A stretch of DNA of 34,357 nt from Acidobacteriota bacterium (GCA_019351995.1 JABBOD010000016.1:28555-62911); one strand, 5' to 3'; shown: positions 7,950 to 15,941, counted from the stretch's first letter. The notes: generated by a model not told the origin, from the sequence alone. Translations and numbers: made by a program.

Positions 7950-9001
7950 GCGACCACGACCACGACCACGGCGATCACGCGCATCCCCACGATCACGACG
8001 ACCACGCGCATCCCCACGATCACGAGCATCACCATCACCATCACCACGGCGTACGCGGTTTCCTGACCGAGCTCTTCGTCCCGCACACCCACGACCCTGC
8101 CGACGCGATCGACGACGCCCTCGAGTCGAGCGCTGCCGGTGTTCGCGCTCTCAAGATCAGTCTGTTCGTGCTCCTCGCGACCACGATTCTGCAGTTCGCG
8201 ATCGTCATGATCAGCGGCTCGGTGGCGCTGTTCGCCGACACGGTCCACAACTTCTCCGATGCCCTCACCGCCGTACCCCTCTGGATCGCCTTCGTTCTCG
8301 CCCGCCGAGCGCCCACGCGGCGGTACACCTTCGGGTACGGCCGCGCCGAAGATCTCGCCGGACTCTTCATCGTGCTCGTGGTGGCCGCGTCCGCGGTGGT
8401 GGCGGCGGTTCAGTCGATCACGCGTCTCGCCCATCCGGCGATCCTGCACAACCTCTGGTGGGTGGTGGCCGCCGGCCTGATCGGGTTCGCGGGCAACGAG
8501 GCGGTCGCGATCTTCCGGATCCGGGTCGGCCGCCGGATCGGGTCGGCAGCGCTGGTCGCCGACGGTGTGCACGCCCGCACCGACGGTTTCACCTCCCTGG
8601 CCGTCGTCGTGGGTGCCGTCGGCGTGATGCTCGGGTTCCCCCTCGCCGATCCGATCGTCGGAATCCTGATCTCGGTCGCCATCGTGGTGCTGCTTGCCGG
8701 CACGGTGCGGAGCATCGGACGGCGACTGATGGATGCCGTCGAACCCGACCTGCTCGCCCGAGCCGAGCATGCCATCGAGCACGTCCTCGGCATCCGCGAG
8801 GTCACCTCGCTGCGACTCCGCTGGACCGGCCACCGACTCACCGGCGACGCCGAGATCACCGTGGACGGCACCACCACCCTGTCAGCGGCGAGCGCGCTCG
8901 TCGAGGAGGCGGTGCGGCAGGCGCACGCGCATCTGCCGCACCTCGACGACTTCACCGTGCGCGTGAAGCCATCGGGAACCGGTGGCCCCGCGAGCGACTA
9001 A
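7946..9001 (+). CDS. CDF-family divalent metal exporter with His-rich N-terminus
   Basis: Predicted 351-residue cation diffusion facilitator exporting a divalent metal in exchange for protons. The first 34 residues contain 18 histidines, including a twice-repeated DHAHPHDHD unit and a run of seven His, likely a cytoplasmic metal-binding tail. Six membrane segments span roughly residues 68-258. The transport-site pairs are His101/Asp105 in HNFSD and His209/Asp213 in HARTD. The C-terminal domain (about 262-340) is the usual small cytoplasmic fold. It is translationally coupled to the ArsR-type regulator by ATGA. Zn, Ni or Co are all plausible; the regulator's ligand pattern leans to Ni/Co. Its stop overlaps that of the opposing chrA. 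Confidence 0.92.
   Translation: MSDHDHDHGDHAHPHDHDDHAHPHDHEHHHHHHHGVRGFLTELFVPHTHDPADAIDDALESSAAGVRALKISLFVLLATTILQFAIVMISGSVALFADTVHNFSDALTAVPLWIAFVLARRAPTRRYTFGYGRAEDLAGLFIVLVVAASAVVAAVQSITRLAHPAILHNLWWVVAAGLIGFAGNEAVAIFRIRVGRRIGSAALVADGVHARTDGFTSLAVVVGAVGVMLGFPLADPIVGILISVAIVVLLAGTVRSIGRRLMDAVEPDLLARAEHAIEHVLGIREVTSLRLRWTGHRLTGDAEITVDGTTTLSAASALVEEAVRQAHAHLPHLDDFTVRVKPSGTGGPASD
7976..8025 (+). repeat. Two 23-bp direct repeats coding the His-rich tail
   Basis: Identical 23-base copies at 7976-7998 and 8003-8025 are offset by 27 bases, i.e. nine codons. They encode the duplicated DHAHPHDHD peptide and are followed by a run of CAT/CAC codons. The repeat looks like an internal coding duplication, and its copy number could vary by slippage. 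Confidence 0.85.
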
Positions 9002-10182
9002 TGCGCGATCGGCGCTCCGAGCAGCAGGACCGCCACGACTCCGATCAGACCGGACCCCACCAGACCGATCACGACGTGACGGCGCAGAACCACCAGCCAG
9101 ACCGTGGCGGCACCCAGAATGCCGAGTTGCCAGAACTCGCCGAGTGCGAGACCGAGGGGGATCGCCGACCCGGCGATCGCGCCGATCACCGCCGCGCCCG
9201 CGCCGGTGAGAAACGCCTGCATGGCCCGATTACGCCGAAGGCGGTCGAAAAAGCGTCCGCCCCCGAGCACCAGCAGGAAGGAGGGCATGAAGGCGACGAG
9301 CGCCGCGAGCAGCCCTCCCCCGATCCCCCCGGCGGCGTACCCGACGACGGCGACCGTGTGAACGACGGGCCCCGGCGTGATCTGGCCGAGGGCGACCGCG
9401 TTCAGGAACTGGGCTCCGGTCATCCACCGGTAGACGTCGACGGCGTCGTGCTGCATCAACGGGATGATGACGAAGCCACCGCCGTAGGAGAGCGCGCCGA
9501 CCTTCGCCGCGACCCAAGCGATCGCGGCGAACGTGCCCGTGATCGGCACGGCGATCAGGATCGGCACGACGGCGATCGACACGCTCGCGTTCTGGGGCGG
9601 ACGCCACGCCCGCAGACACGCGATCTCGACGATCCCACAGGCGATCAGCACCAGGACGACCGAGGAGCCGACCAGGGCACCCGCGACGATCCCGGCCGCG
9701 AAGTAGACGATCCACCTGGTCCGGCGGGCGCGGAGCGGACCGACTCGTCGCCGGCTGGCCGGGATGAGTGCGAGAGCGGCCTGCAGCGCGACGGCGGGGA
9801 CCGCGGCGCCGGCGCCGGCCGCGGCGCCGAGCACCCAGATCGGTGGATGCGTGGCCAGAAACAGCGCAGAGAGCGCCACGATGACCACCAGACCCGGCGC
9901 GATGAAGCAGATGCCGCCGAGGATGCCGCCGATGACTCCCCGAATCCGCCAGGCGCAGAAGATCGCCAGTTGTGTTGAGGCGGGCCCGGGGAGCAGGTTG
10001 GTGGCGGAAATACCATCCTCGAATTCCTCCGCAGACAGCCACTGATGGCGATCGACGCACAGGGCGCGGAAGAGTGCGATGTGCGCGGGGGGACCACCGA
10101 AACCGATCGTGCCGATGCGCGCCCAGGACCCCGCGATGACCGCGAGGGGAACCCGGGTCGCGGGCTGCACTGATTCGCTCAC
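8998..10182 (-). CDS. chrA: Chromate transporter family protein (ChrA)
   Basis: Predicted 394-residue inner-membrane protein of the CHR family. It has the two-fold internal repeat of long-chain ChrA. The first half carries FGGPPAHIAL and ATNLLPGPASTQLAIF. The second half carries the matching YGGGFVIIPLMQ and ALGQITPGPVVH. About ten hydrophobic segments fit the family. Characterised members export chromate using the membrane potential; many homologues are untested. The GTG start at 10182 is the only start upstream of the first motif. It converges on the CDF gene, the two stops overlapping by three bases, and is divergent from the VIT-type transporter. Confidence 0.92.
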   Translation of the reverse strand: MSESVQPATRVPLAVIAGSWARIGTIGFGGPPAHIALFRALCVDRHQWLSAEEFEDGISATNLLPGPASTQLAIFCAWRIRGVIGGILGGICFIAPGLVVIVALSALFLATHPPIWVLGAAAGAGAAVPAVALQAALALIPASRRRVGPLRARRTRWIVYFAAGIVAGALVGSSVVLVLIACGIVEIACLRAWRPPQNASVSIAVVPILIAVPITGTFAAIAWVAAKVGALSYGGGFVIIPLMQHDAVDVYRWMTGAQFLNAVALGQITPGPVVHTVAVVGYAAGGIGGGLLAALVAFMPSFLLVLGGGRFFDRLRRNRAMQAFLTGAGAAVIGAIAGSAIPLGLALGEFWQLGILGAATVWLVVLRRHVVIGLVGSGLIGVVAVLLLGAPIAH

Positions 10183-10246
10183 CTGCGCATTTCATCACGA
10201 CGGATGCCTCCACGGTGAACGACGCCCGAGACGACGGAGCGGTCAG

Positions 10247-10263
10247 CAGGCCAGGTGAGCCTG
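10247..10263. promoter_or_regulatory. Inverted repeat upstream of the VIT-family transporter
   Basis: CAGGC and GCCTG flank a seven-base core. The wider AGGCCAGGTGAGCCTGTCCT region has a loose likeness to DtxR/IdeR/MntR boxes (AGG..AG..CCT spacing), but only about half of consensus positions match. It sits 44 bases before the transporter in the 124-bp gap shared with chrA. The rest of that gap shows nothing I can name. Confidence 0.25.
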
Positions 10264-10306
10264 TCCTTGATTGCGAGAGAGCAACGCGGATGGTTGGGTG
10301 TGGCTC

Positions 10307-11014
10307 ATGTCGATGCACGAGAGCGAACCGCACGATGGTGCGATCACCGGACGACTCAATTGGCTGCGGGCCGGGGTTCTTGGCGCCAACGATGGGATCG
10401 TCTCGGTCGCCGCGATCGTCGTCGGTGTGGCGGGGGCGACGAATCAGATCGCGCCGATTCTCACCGCGGGGACGGCTGCCATCGTCGGTGGGGCCATCTC
10501 GATGGCTCTCGGCGAATACGTCTCGGTCAGCAGCCAACGCGACAGCGAACGCGCTCTGGTGGCGAAGGAGAAGGCAGAGCTCGAGGCGATGCCCGAACAG
10601 GAACTCGCCGAGCTCGAGATGATCTACCAGGGAAAGGGCCTGTCCGCTCAGACGGCCAAGACCGTCGCGGTGGAGCTCACCGCGCATGACGCGCTGGCCG
10701 CGCACCTCGATGCCGAGTTGAACATCGATCCCGATAACATCGCGAACCCGTGGCACGCGGCGCTCGCCTCCGCCATCGCCTTCGTCAGCGGAGGCATCCT
10801 GCCCTTCCTGACCATCCTGCTGCCCCCCAATCTCCGCGTCGCCGTGACCTTCGTCGTGGTTCTGGTCGCCCTCGCGGGAACCGGCGCTCTCGGAGCACGC
10901 CTCGGCGGCAGCCCGGTCCCGCGCGCGATGATCCGCGTCGTGATCGGTGGTGCCCTCGCGCTCGCGGCGACCTTCCTCATCGGCAAGGCGCTCGGCACAA
11001 CGGGCATCGCGTAG
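10307..11014 (+). CDS. VIT1/CCC1-family Fe/Mn transporter
   Basis: Predicted 235-residue membrane protein. LRAGVLGANDGIVSVAAIVVGVAGA and ISMALGEYVSVSSQRDSE are signature segments of VIT1/CCC1 helices 1 and 2. A charged cytoplasmic segment follows (about residues 85-140, with EKAELEAMPEQELAELE), as in the metal-binding domain of this family. Three more hydrophobic helices end the protein. Relatives move Fe(II) or Mn(II) out of the cytosol. ATG 10307 gives MSMHESEP; the in-frame ATG 10271 would add 12 unconvincing residues. No strong ribosome site is visible. It is divergent from chrA and just upstream of the two-component system. Confidence 0.9.
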   Translation: MSMHESEPHDGAITGRLNWLRAGVLGANDGIVSVAAIVVGVAGATNQIAPILTAGTAAIVGGAISMALGEYVSVSSQRDSERALVAKEKAELEAMPEQELAELEMIYQGKGLSAQTAKTVAVELTAHDALAAHLDAELNIDPDNIANPWHAALASAIAFVSGGILPFLTILLPPNLRVAVTFVVVLVALAGTGALGARLGGSPVPRAMIRVVIGGALALAATFLIGKALGTTGIA

Positions 11015-11039
11015 TCGGCAATCCTGCTGGACGGGAAGA

Positions 11040-11045
11040 TAGAGT
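11040..11045 (+). promoter_or_regulatory. -10 box of the two-component operon, leaderless start
   Basis: TAGAGT ends eight bases before the ATG at 11053, and no ribosome site intervenes. This spacing implies a transcript starting at or beside the start codon. The -35 is not clear. Confidence 0.4.
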
Positions 11046-11052
11046 TCCCGCC

Positions 11053-11736
11053 ATGACGACCGCGGCTGCCCACGTACTCGTCGTCGAGGACGACGTGACC
11101 ATGTCGGATGTCGTCCGCCGGGTCCTGGAGGAGGACGGCTACCGGGTGAGCGTCTCCGGCACCGGGATCGACGCCCTGATTCTCGCGAAGTCGAACGATT
11201 TCGACGTGGCGACCATCGACGCGATGCTGCCGGAGATGAGCGGCTTCGAGCTGTGCAAGCACCTGCGGCAGCAGGGTTTCGTGTTCCCGATCATGATGCT
11301 CACGGCACGGGACTCCGTCGATGACCGCGTGCGGGGGCTGGATGCCGGGGCCGACGATTACCTGATCAAACCGTTCGCGTTCGCCGAGCTGAGCGCCCGC
11401 GTTCGGGCGATGGTCCGCCGCAATGCCGTCGCCACGCCGAGCGCAACGGAGTTCGGCCAACTGCACGTCGACGCCGGAACCGGGCGGATCTCGCTGAACG
11501 GTTCGCAGCTGTCGCTGAGCACCCGAGAGTACGCGGTGCTCCGGCTGATGATCTCGCTCGGCGACGAGGCAGTACCGCGCGAACGGATCCTGGCCGACGT
11601 CTGGGGAACGACCCACATCGACCCGAACATCGTCGATCAGTACGTGCGCTACCTGCGGCGCAAGCTCGATGGCAGCGAGATCGCCATCGAGACGATCCGC
11701 GGGACCGGTTACCGGCTGAAGCGCATCGTGCCATGA
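11053..11736 (+). CDS. OmpR/PhoB-type response regulator
   Basis: Predicted 227-residue two-component response regulator. The receiver domain (about 6-118) has the acidic pocket Glu12/Asp13/Asp14, the phospho-accepting Asp56 in TIDAMLP, Thr83 and Lys105 in LIKPF. The C-terminal winged helix (about 133-225) has SLSTREYAVLRLM, the recognition region DPNIVDQYVRYLRRKL and the wing IRGTGYRL. It overlaps the sensor kinase by four bases (ATGA), so the two are coupled. Target genes are not shown by the sequence. The heme/flavin electron-transfer operon 113 bases after the kinase is the obvious candidate, by inference. The frame extends upstream to 10750 inside the transporter gene, but that part is a shadow. 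Confidence 0.95.
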   Translation: MTTAAAHVLVVEDDVTMSDVVRRVLEEDGYRVSVSGTGIDALILAKSNDFDVATIDAMLPEMSGFELCKHLRQQGFVFPIMMLTARDSVDDRVRGLDAGADDYLIKPFAFAELSARVRAMVRRNAVATPSATEFGQLHVDAGTGRISLNGSQLSLSTREYAVLRLMISLGDEAVPRERILADVWGTTHIDPNIVDQYVRYLRRKLDGSEIAIETIRGTGYRLKRIVP

Positions 11737-13079
11737 GGTGGCGACCGAATCTGCGGTTGCGGCTGACGATCGCGAGCACGATCCTGACGGGCGTCGTCCT
11801 GCTCCTTGCTGTCTTCTTCGCGCGGAATCAGATCAGCTCCGTCTACACCGATGCGGCCGGCCAGCTCGCGCGGAGCGATCTGGGGCCCTACGTCACCGAC
11901 ATCACCAAGAATCCGACAGAGACCCCCGACCCGCCCTCGCTCGGCGTCCTGGCACTGGTGGTGACCCCCGGCGGCCAGCGCGTCGTGAACACGCTGCCCG
12001 GCGATATCGCCGACTCCGTTCAGGGTTCGGCGGACGACAGCGCCGCGCACGGTGAAAATCGGATCACCTCGGGCAGCGCCGGTGACTACGTCATCGCCTC
12101 GACGACCGTCAAGACCACGGCGGGGACGTGGCGCCTGTGGACTGCCCGCGACGTGTCTGCCCGTGACTTCGCGCTCGACCAGGTCGACCTGGCTTTCAGC
12201 CTCGGGGGAGGGGCGCTGCTCGTCGTCCTGGCCATCGGCTCCTGGTTTCTCGCCGGCGCCGCTCTGCGCCCCGTCGAGTCGATGAGACGTCGCGCCGAAA
12301 ATCTCGGGCCAGACGACACCCTCCCGGTCAGTTCGAACGATGAGCTGGGGCGACTCGCCACCACCCTCAACTCCATGGTCGGTCGCGTGCGAAGGTCGGC
12401 GGCCCGAGAACGTCAGATGGTCTCGGATGCCGCCCACGAGTTGCGCACACCGCTGGCCGGCCTCCAATCACGGCTGGAACTCGCCCAACGGGAGATCGGG
12501 GATGGCGAGCGGGCCGGCGTCGAGTTGGAACTCGCGCAACGCAGCTTGGAGCGGCTGTCGCACCTGGCAACGAACCTCCTCGAACTGGCGAGGATCGACG
12601 AGGGCGGCCCCCTGGCCGCGCACATCGCGAACGGGCGGCAGCTCGAACTCGCCGCACTGGATGTCGTCGACTCGGCACGGATCACCTCCGCTGAACGAGC
12701 CATCGACATCGATCACGCCATCGAGCTCGACCCGGACGCGCGGGTCGGCCTCGACCCGACCTCGTTCTCCCGGATCGTTGAGAACCTCCTCTCGAATGCG
12801 ATCAACGCCGTCGACCGGGATGGACTGATCACGCTCGACCTCCGGAGCGAGGTCGGTCGCGTCGTTCTCACCGTCGAGGACGACGGGCCAGGAGCTCCTG
12901 CTGACTTCCTGCCCCGCGCATTCGAGCGGTTCGCGCGCCCGGATGACGCACGTAGCGTGTCGGGGTCGGGGATCGGTCTCGCGCTGGTCGATGCCCTCGT
13001 GCGAAGCGCCGACGGATCGGCGCAAGTGGAGAACATCCCCGGGGGTTTCCGGGCGACCGTCATCCTGCCGACGGCCTGA
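11733..13079 (+). CDS. HAMP-containing sensor histidine kinase
   Basis: Predicted 448-residue membrane sensor kinase. Membrane helix 1 lies at about 12-30 and helix 2 at about 155-177; between them is an extracytoplasmic sensor region of about 125 residues with no recognised domain. A HAMP linker follows (ALRPVESMRRRAENL). The dimerisation box SDAAHELRTPL carries the phospho-accepting His235. The ATPase domain has the N box (ENLLSNAINAV), EDDGPGAP and GSGIGLALVDALV. The short bacterial arrangement matches actinobacterial kinases paired with PhoB-type regulators. It is coupled to the response regulator gene. The signal is unknown; redox or metal stress would fit the neighbours, as inference only. 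Confidence 0.95.
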   Translation: MRWRPNLRLRLTIASTILTGVVLLLAVFFARNQISSVYTDAAGQLARSDLGPYVTDITKNPTETPDPPSLGVLALVVTPGGQRVVNTLPGDIADSVQGSADDSAAHGENRITSGSAGDYVIASTTVKTTAGTWRLWTARDVSARDFALDQVDLAFSLGGGALLVVLAIGSWFLAGAALRPVESMRRRAENLGPDDTLPVSSNDELGRLATTLNSMVGRVRRSAARERQMVSDAAHELRTPLAGLQSRLELAQREIGDGERAGVELELAQRSLERLSHLATNLLELARIDEGGPLAAHIANGRQLELAALDVVDSARITSAERAIDIDHAIELDPDARVGLDPTSFSRIVENLLSNAINAVDRDGLITLDLRSEVGRVVLTVEDDGPGAPADFLPRAFERFARPDDARSVSGSGIGLALVDALVRSADGSAQVENIPGGFRATVILPTA

Positions 13080-13135
13080 AGCGGCTTCCCTCGATCTGCT
13101 CGGCTCGCTGAGTCGCATTCTGTGAGAACGTTCGC

Positions 13136-13150
13136 CGGCCTCTTCGGCCG
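13136..13150. terminator. Weak hairpin between sensor kinase and reductase genes
   Basis: CGGCC, loop TCTTC, GGCCG forms a 5-bp G/C stem 57 bases after the kinase stop. No T-tract follows, so it is at best a partial or factor-dependent terminator. It leaves open whether the kinase and the electron-transfer genes share a transcript. Confidence 0.3.
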
Positions 13151-13191
13151 TTCCGGGTTACGTCATAGGCGACGGCGCGATTGTTAAGCAC

Positions 13192-14589
13192 ATGACAAGC
13201 ACAACCGTCCGCAAGAGCCCGACCCGGGTGCTCGCCGCGCGGCGGAGCGCGAACCGCCGACGCCAGCTCATCGGCGATCTCCTCGTCGTGCTCGTCTGGG
13301 CATCGGCCGCGATCTCCGTGGCGTTGTACTTCGCCTCCGGCCTTGTCGTGCTGAACACCGGTGGCGGGTTCGTGACGACTCTCGGGATCGCGACCGGACT
13401 TGTCGGAAGCGACCTGGTTCTGGTCATGCTCGTGCTCGCCTCCCGCATGCCACTCATCGACGCGAGCGTCGGGCACGACCGGGCGATGGGATTGCACCGC
13501 AAACTCGGGAAGCCCGCGTTCTACCTGCTGATCGCCCACGCGGTGCTCCTCACCGTCGGCTATTCGATGTCGATCCACTCCAACATCGTCGCCGAGACCG
13601 TGTCCTTCTTCCAGAATCGCGACCTGGTCCTCGCCTACCTGTCGTTCGCCCTCTTCGTGGCCGTCATCGTCACCTCGCTGGTGAATGTCAAACGCCGCTT
13701 CCCCTATGAGTTCTGGCACGTCATCCACCTGACCTCCTACGCGGCCGTACTGTTCGCCCTTCCGCACATGCTGAGCCAGGGCCAGCTGCTCACCGCGGGC
13801 TGGCAGCGCTCGTACTGGATCGCCCTGTATCTGCTGGCCTTCGGCTCGATTGCCGGTTTCCGTTTCATCCGGCCCGCGCTGGCCTCCATGCGGCACCGGA
13901 TGCGCGTCGAGCGCGTCGAGCGCATTGCGGCGGATGCCTTCTCGGTCCACCTGCGCGGTCATGACCTGGAACGGCTCGGAATCCAGGGCGGCCAGTACTT
14001 CATCTGGCGATTCTGGACTCCGGGCACCTGGTGGCACGCCCACCCCATCTCGCTCTCGGCCTCGCCCCGCAAAGACTCCGCCCGCATCACCATCCGCATC
14101 GTCGGCTCCGGCACCCAGGCGCTCGCCTCCATGCCGGCCGGAACCCCGGTGTCATTCAGCGGCCCATACGGTCTCTTCACCGACGCGGTGCGATCGGCGC
14201 GGCACGTCGCCATCATCGCCGCCGGCATCGGGATCACCCCGGTGCGCTCGCTCATCGAGCGCCTCGACCTCTCGGTCGGGGAGGCCACGATCCTGGTCAG
14301 GGCCTCGAATCCCGATCAGGTCTACCTCTGGGAGGAACTGAACGAGATCAAGCGCCGACGCGGGATCAAGGTCTACACCTCGGTTGGTCCGCGCGGGCGC
14401 GGCCCCAGCGGGTGGATGTCGGCCCGCGACGAGAGCCGCGGAGTCAACATGCTGAGCGTGTTCCCGCATCTCGCCGAATCCGACATCTTCATCTGCGGGC
14501 CCGACGCGTGGTCGCAGATGGTCGAGGACGAGGCCCGCGCTCGAGGGGTTGGCCCGAGCTACATTCACAGAGAGAAGTTTGACTGGTGA
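13192..14589 (+). CDS. Ferric-reductase-like transmembrane heme / FAD-NAD(P)H oxidoreductase
   Basis: Predicted 465-residue membrane oxidoreductase. The N-terminal two thirds of the first 230 residues hold about six helices of a ferric-reductase-like domain. Candidate heme histidines include His102 (LHRKLGK), His116 (LIAHAVL), His176 and His179 (FWHVIHL) and His192. The C-terminal half is a ferredoxin-reductase-like module with the FAD motif HPISLSAS (from 284), GPYGLF, the nucleotide-binding AAGIGITPVRSL (from 343) and CGPDAW (435-440). It would carry electrons from cytoplasmic NAD(P)H across the membrane. It overlaps the FMN-binding protein gene by four bases (GTGA). The acceptor outside the membrane is not known. 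Confidence 0.9.
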   Translation: MTSTTVRKSPTRVLAARRSANRRRQLIGDLLVVLVWASAAISVALYFASGLVVLNTGGGFVTTLGIATGLVGSDLVLVMLVLASRMPLIDASVGHDRAMGLHRKLGKPAFYLLIAHAVLLTVGYSMSIHSNIVAETVSFFQNRDLVLAYLSFALFVAVIVTSLVNVKRRFPYEFWHVIHLTSYAAVLFALPHMLSQGQLLTAGWQRSYWIALYLLAFGSIAGFRFIRPALASMRHRMRVERVERIAADAFSVHLRGHDLERLGIQGGQYFIWRFWTPGTWWHAHPISLSASPRKDSARITIRIVGSGTQALASMPAGTPVSFSGPYGLFTDAVRSARHVAIIAAGIGITPVRSLIERLDLSVGEATILVRASNPDQVYLWEELNEIKRRRGIKVYTSVGPRGRGPSGWMSARDESRGVNMLSVFPHLAESDIFICGPDAWSQMVEDEARARGVGPSYIHREKFDW

Positions 14590-15137
14590 CCGTTCGAGGA
14601 ACAGTCGGTGGGATCGTTGCCTCCACCGCAATCATTATCATCGCGTGGCAGGCCGGTCAGTCCACCGCGGCGAGCAACGGCCTGCGATCGGCGCTCCCGG
14701 TTGGTTCGACGGGCACGTCCACGGCCACGACGCCGAACACGCAAGCCTCCACTCCGAGCACCCCCGCAACCACTCCGGCGGCGGCCGCGCCGTCGAGCAC
14801 GACGTCATCGGCGGCGGCCCAGCCGGCACCGGCTGCTCCCAGCCCGGCCAAGGCCTCCGCGAGCGGCACCTTCCAGGGCGACGCGATCCAGACCCCCTTC
14901 GGCAACATGCAGGTCGCGCTGGTCGTTGCGAGCGGCAAGGTGACGGACGTCAAGGTGCTGCAGTCGACCAACTACGCGCAATATTCCATCCAGGTGAGTT
15001 CCTACGCGGACCCCATCCTGCGCGGCGAAGTGATCAAGGCGCAGTCGGCCAAAGTGCAGATGGTGTCCGGGGCAACGTACACGAGCCAGGGATACCTCCA
15101 ATCGGTGCAGTCCGCGTTGGACAAAGCCGGGATCTGA
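14586..15137 (+). CDS. Membrane-anchored FMN-binding-domain protein (ApbE substrate)
   Basis: Predicted 183-residue extracytoplasmic protein. Residues about 7-21 form one membrane helix or signal anchor. Residues about 25-92 are a low-complexity Ser/Thr/Pro/Ala linker suited to crossing the cell wall. Residues about 95-183 form an FMN_bind domain like NqrC and RnfG. The flavinylation motif SGATYTS places the predicted FMN phosphoester on Thr164. The GTG start overlaps the reductase stop by four bases, and its stop overlaps the apbE start by one. The tight order of membrane reductase, flavin carrier and flavin transferase strongly supports the role as an electron carrier outside the membrane. 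Confidence 0.9.
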   Translation: MTVRGTVGGIVASTAIIIIAWQAGQSTAASNGLRSALPVGSTGTSTATTPNTQASTPSTPATTPAAAAPSSTTSSAAAQPAPAAPSPAKASASGTFQGDAIQTPFGNMQVALVVASGKVTDVKVLQSTNYAQYSIQVSSYADPILRGEVIKAQSAKVQMVSGATYTSQGYLQSVQSALDKAGI

Positions 15138-15898
15138 TGCGCTGGACGTTCGAGACGATGGGGACCGTCGTCTCGGTCGCCACGCTCGGCGCCGAACCAG
15201 GTCTCGAACTCCGCGGGCGGGTCGAGCGGGTTTTCCGTGACTACGATTTCGAGTTCAGCCGCTACCGGAATGACTCCGCGATCAGCAGGATCGCGCGCGG
15301 CGAGTTGAGCCTGATGGACGCGAGCGACACCCTCCGCTCCACCTACGCGACCGCCCTGGAGTGGCGCTCGCTCACCCGTGGAGCGTTCACTCCACACCGA
15401 CCGGACGGGGTCGTCGACCTGGATGGGGTCGTCAAGGCGCTCGCGATCAACGACGCGGGGATCGTTCTCTCGGATGCGGGCATCACGGACTGGTGCCTGG
15501 GCTGCGGCGGCGACGTCCTGCTGGCCGGCCGGGCCAGCGAGGAGGCACCGTGGACGATCGGCGTCGCCGATCCCGACGATCCGGCGCTCCTGCTCGCCGA
15601 GATCCCGATGAATGGCTCGGATCGCGCGATCGCCACCTCGGGAGTCTCCGAACGCGGGGAGCATGTCTGGCGCTCGGATGCCGGATCGACGCTACGGCAG
15701 GTCACCGTGATCGCGGACGACATCGTCACCGCCGACGTGCTGGCGACCGCAATCCTGTCGGGGGGGATCGACGCGCTGGAGCAGCTGGCGCGACAGCATT
15801 CGGTCGAGGTGCTCGCCGTGGCGGGCGACGAGCTGATCATCACCCCGCGGCTCCGTGCGCTCGTGACAGAACGTGACGTGTCAGAACCTTCGCGCTAG
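15137..15898 (+). CDS. apbE: FAD:protein FMN transferase (ApbE)
   Basis: Predicted 253-residue ApbE-family flavin transferase, which attaches FMN from FAD to a threonine of FMN-binding domains using Mg. Supporting segments are the N-terminal FETMGTVVSV, FSRYRNDSAISRI, the short DLDGVVKALAI region equivalent to the family's DLGGIAKG, CLGCGGDVL, and the late VTADVLATAIL matching the metal-site TADALST region. At 253 residues it is shorter than the 300-350 of many ApbE proteins but normal for the actinobacterial group. No signal peptide is evident, suggesting a cytoplasmic enzyme or export by another route. Its substrate is almost certainly the FMN-binding protein immediately upstream (1-bp overlap). 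Confidence 0.9.
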   Translation: MRWTFETMGTVVSVATLGAEPGLELRGRVERVFRDYDFEFSRYRNDSAISRIARGELSLMDASDTLRSTYATALEWRSLTRGAFTPHRPDGVVDLDGVVKALAINDAGIVLSDAGITDWCLGCGGDVLLAGRASEEAPWTIGVADPDDPALLLAEIPMNGSDRAIATSGVSERGEHVWRSDAGSTLRQVTVIADDIVTADVLATAILSGGIDALEQLARQHSVEVLAVAGDELIITPRLRALVTERDVSEPSR

Positions 15899-15941
15899 GC
15901 GAGCTTTCTGAACAGTCGGCAGATTCCAGGTAACGCCTTCG

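Noticed and set aside
7976..8048. Short repeated DNA considered as a CRISPR-like or regulatory array
   Set aside because: There are only two copies, in frame, with a four-base gap. They encode a His-rich peptide, and no cas genes are near.
7594..9978. Open frame of 794 codons on the plus strand over the ArsR, CDF and chrA genes
   Set aside because: The translation is low-complexity Arg/Ser/Pro/Asp sequence, out of frame with three well-supported genes. It is a shadow.
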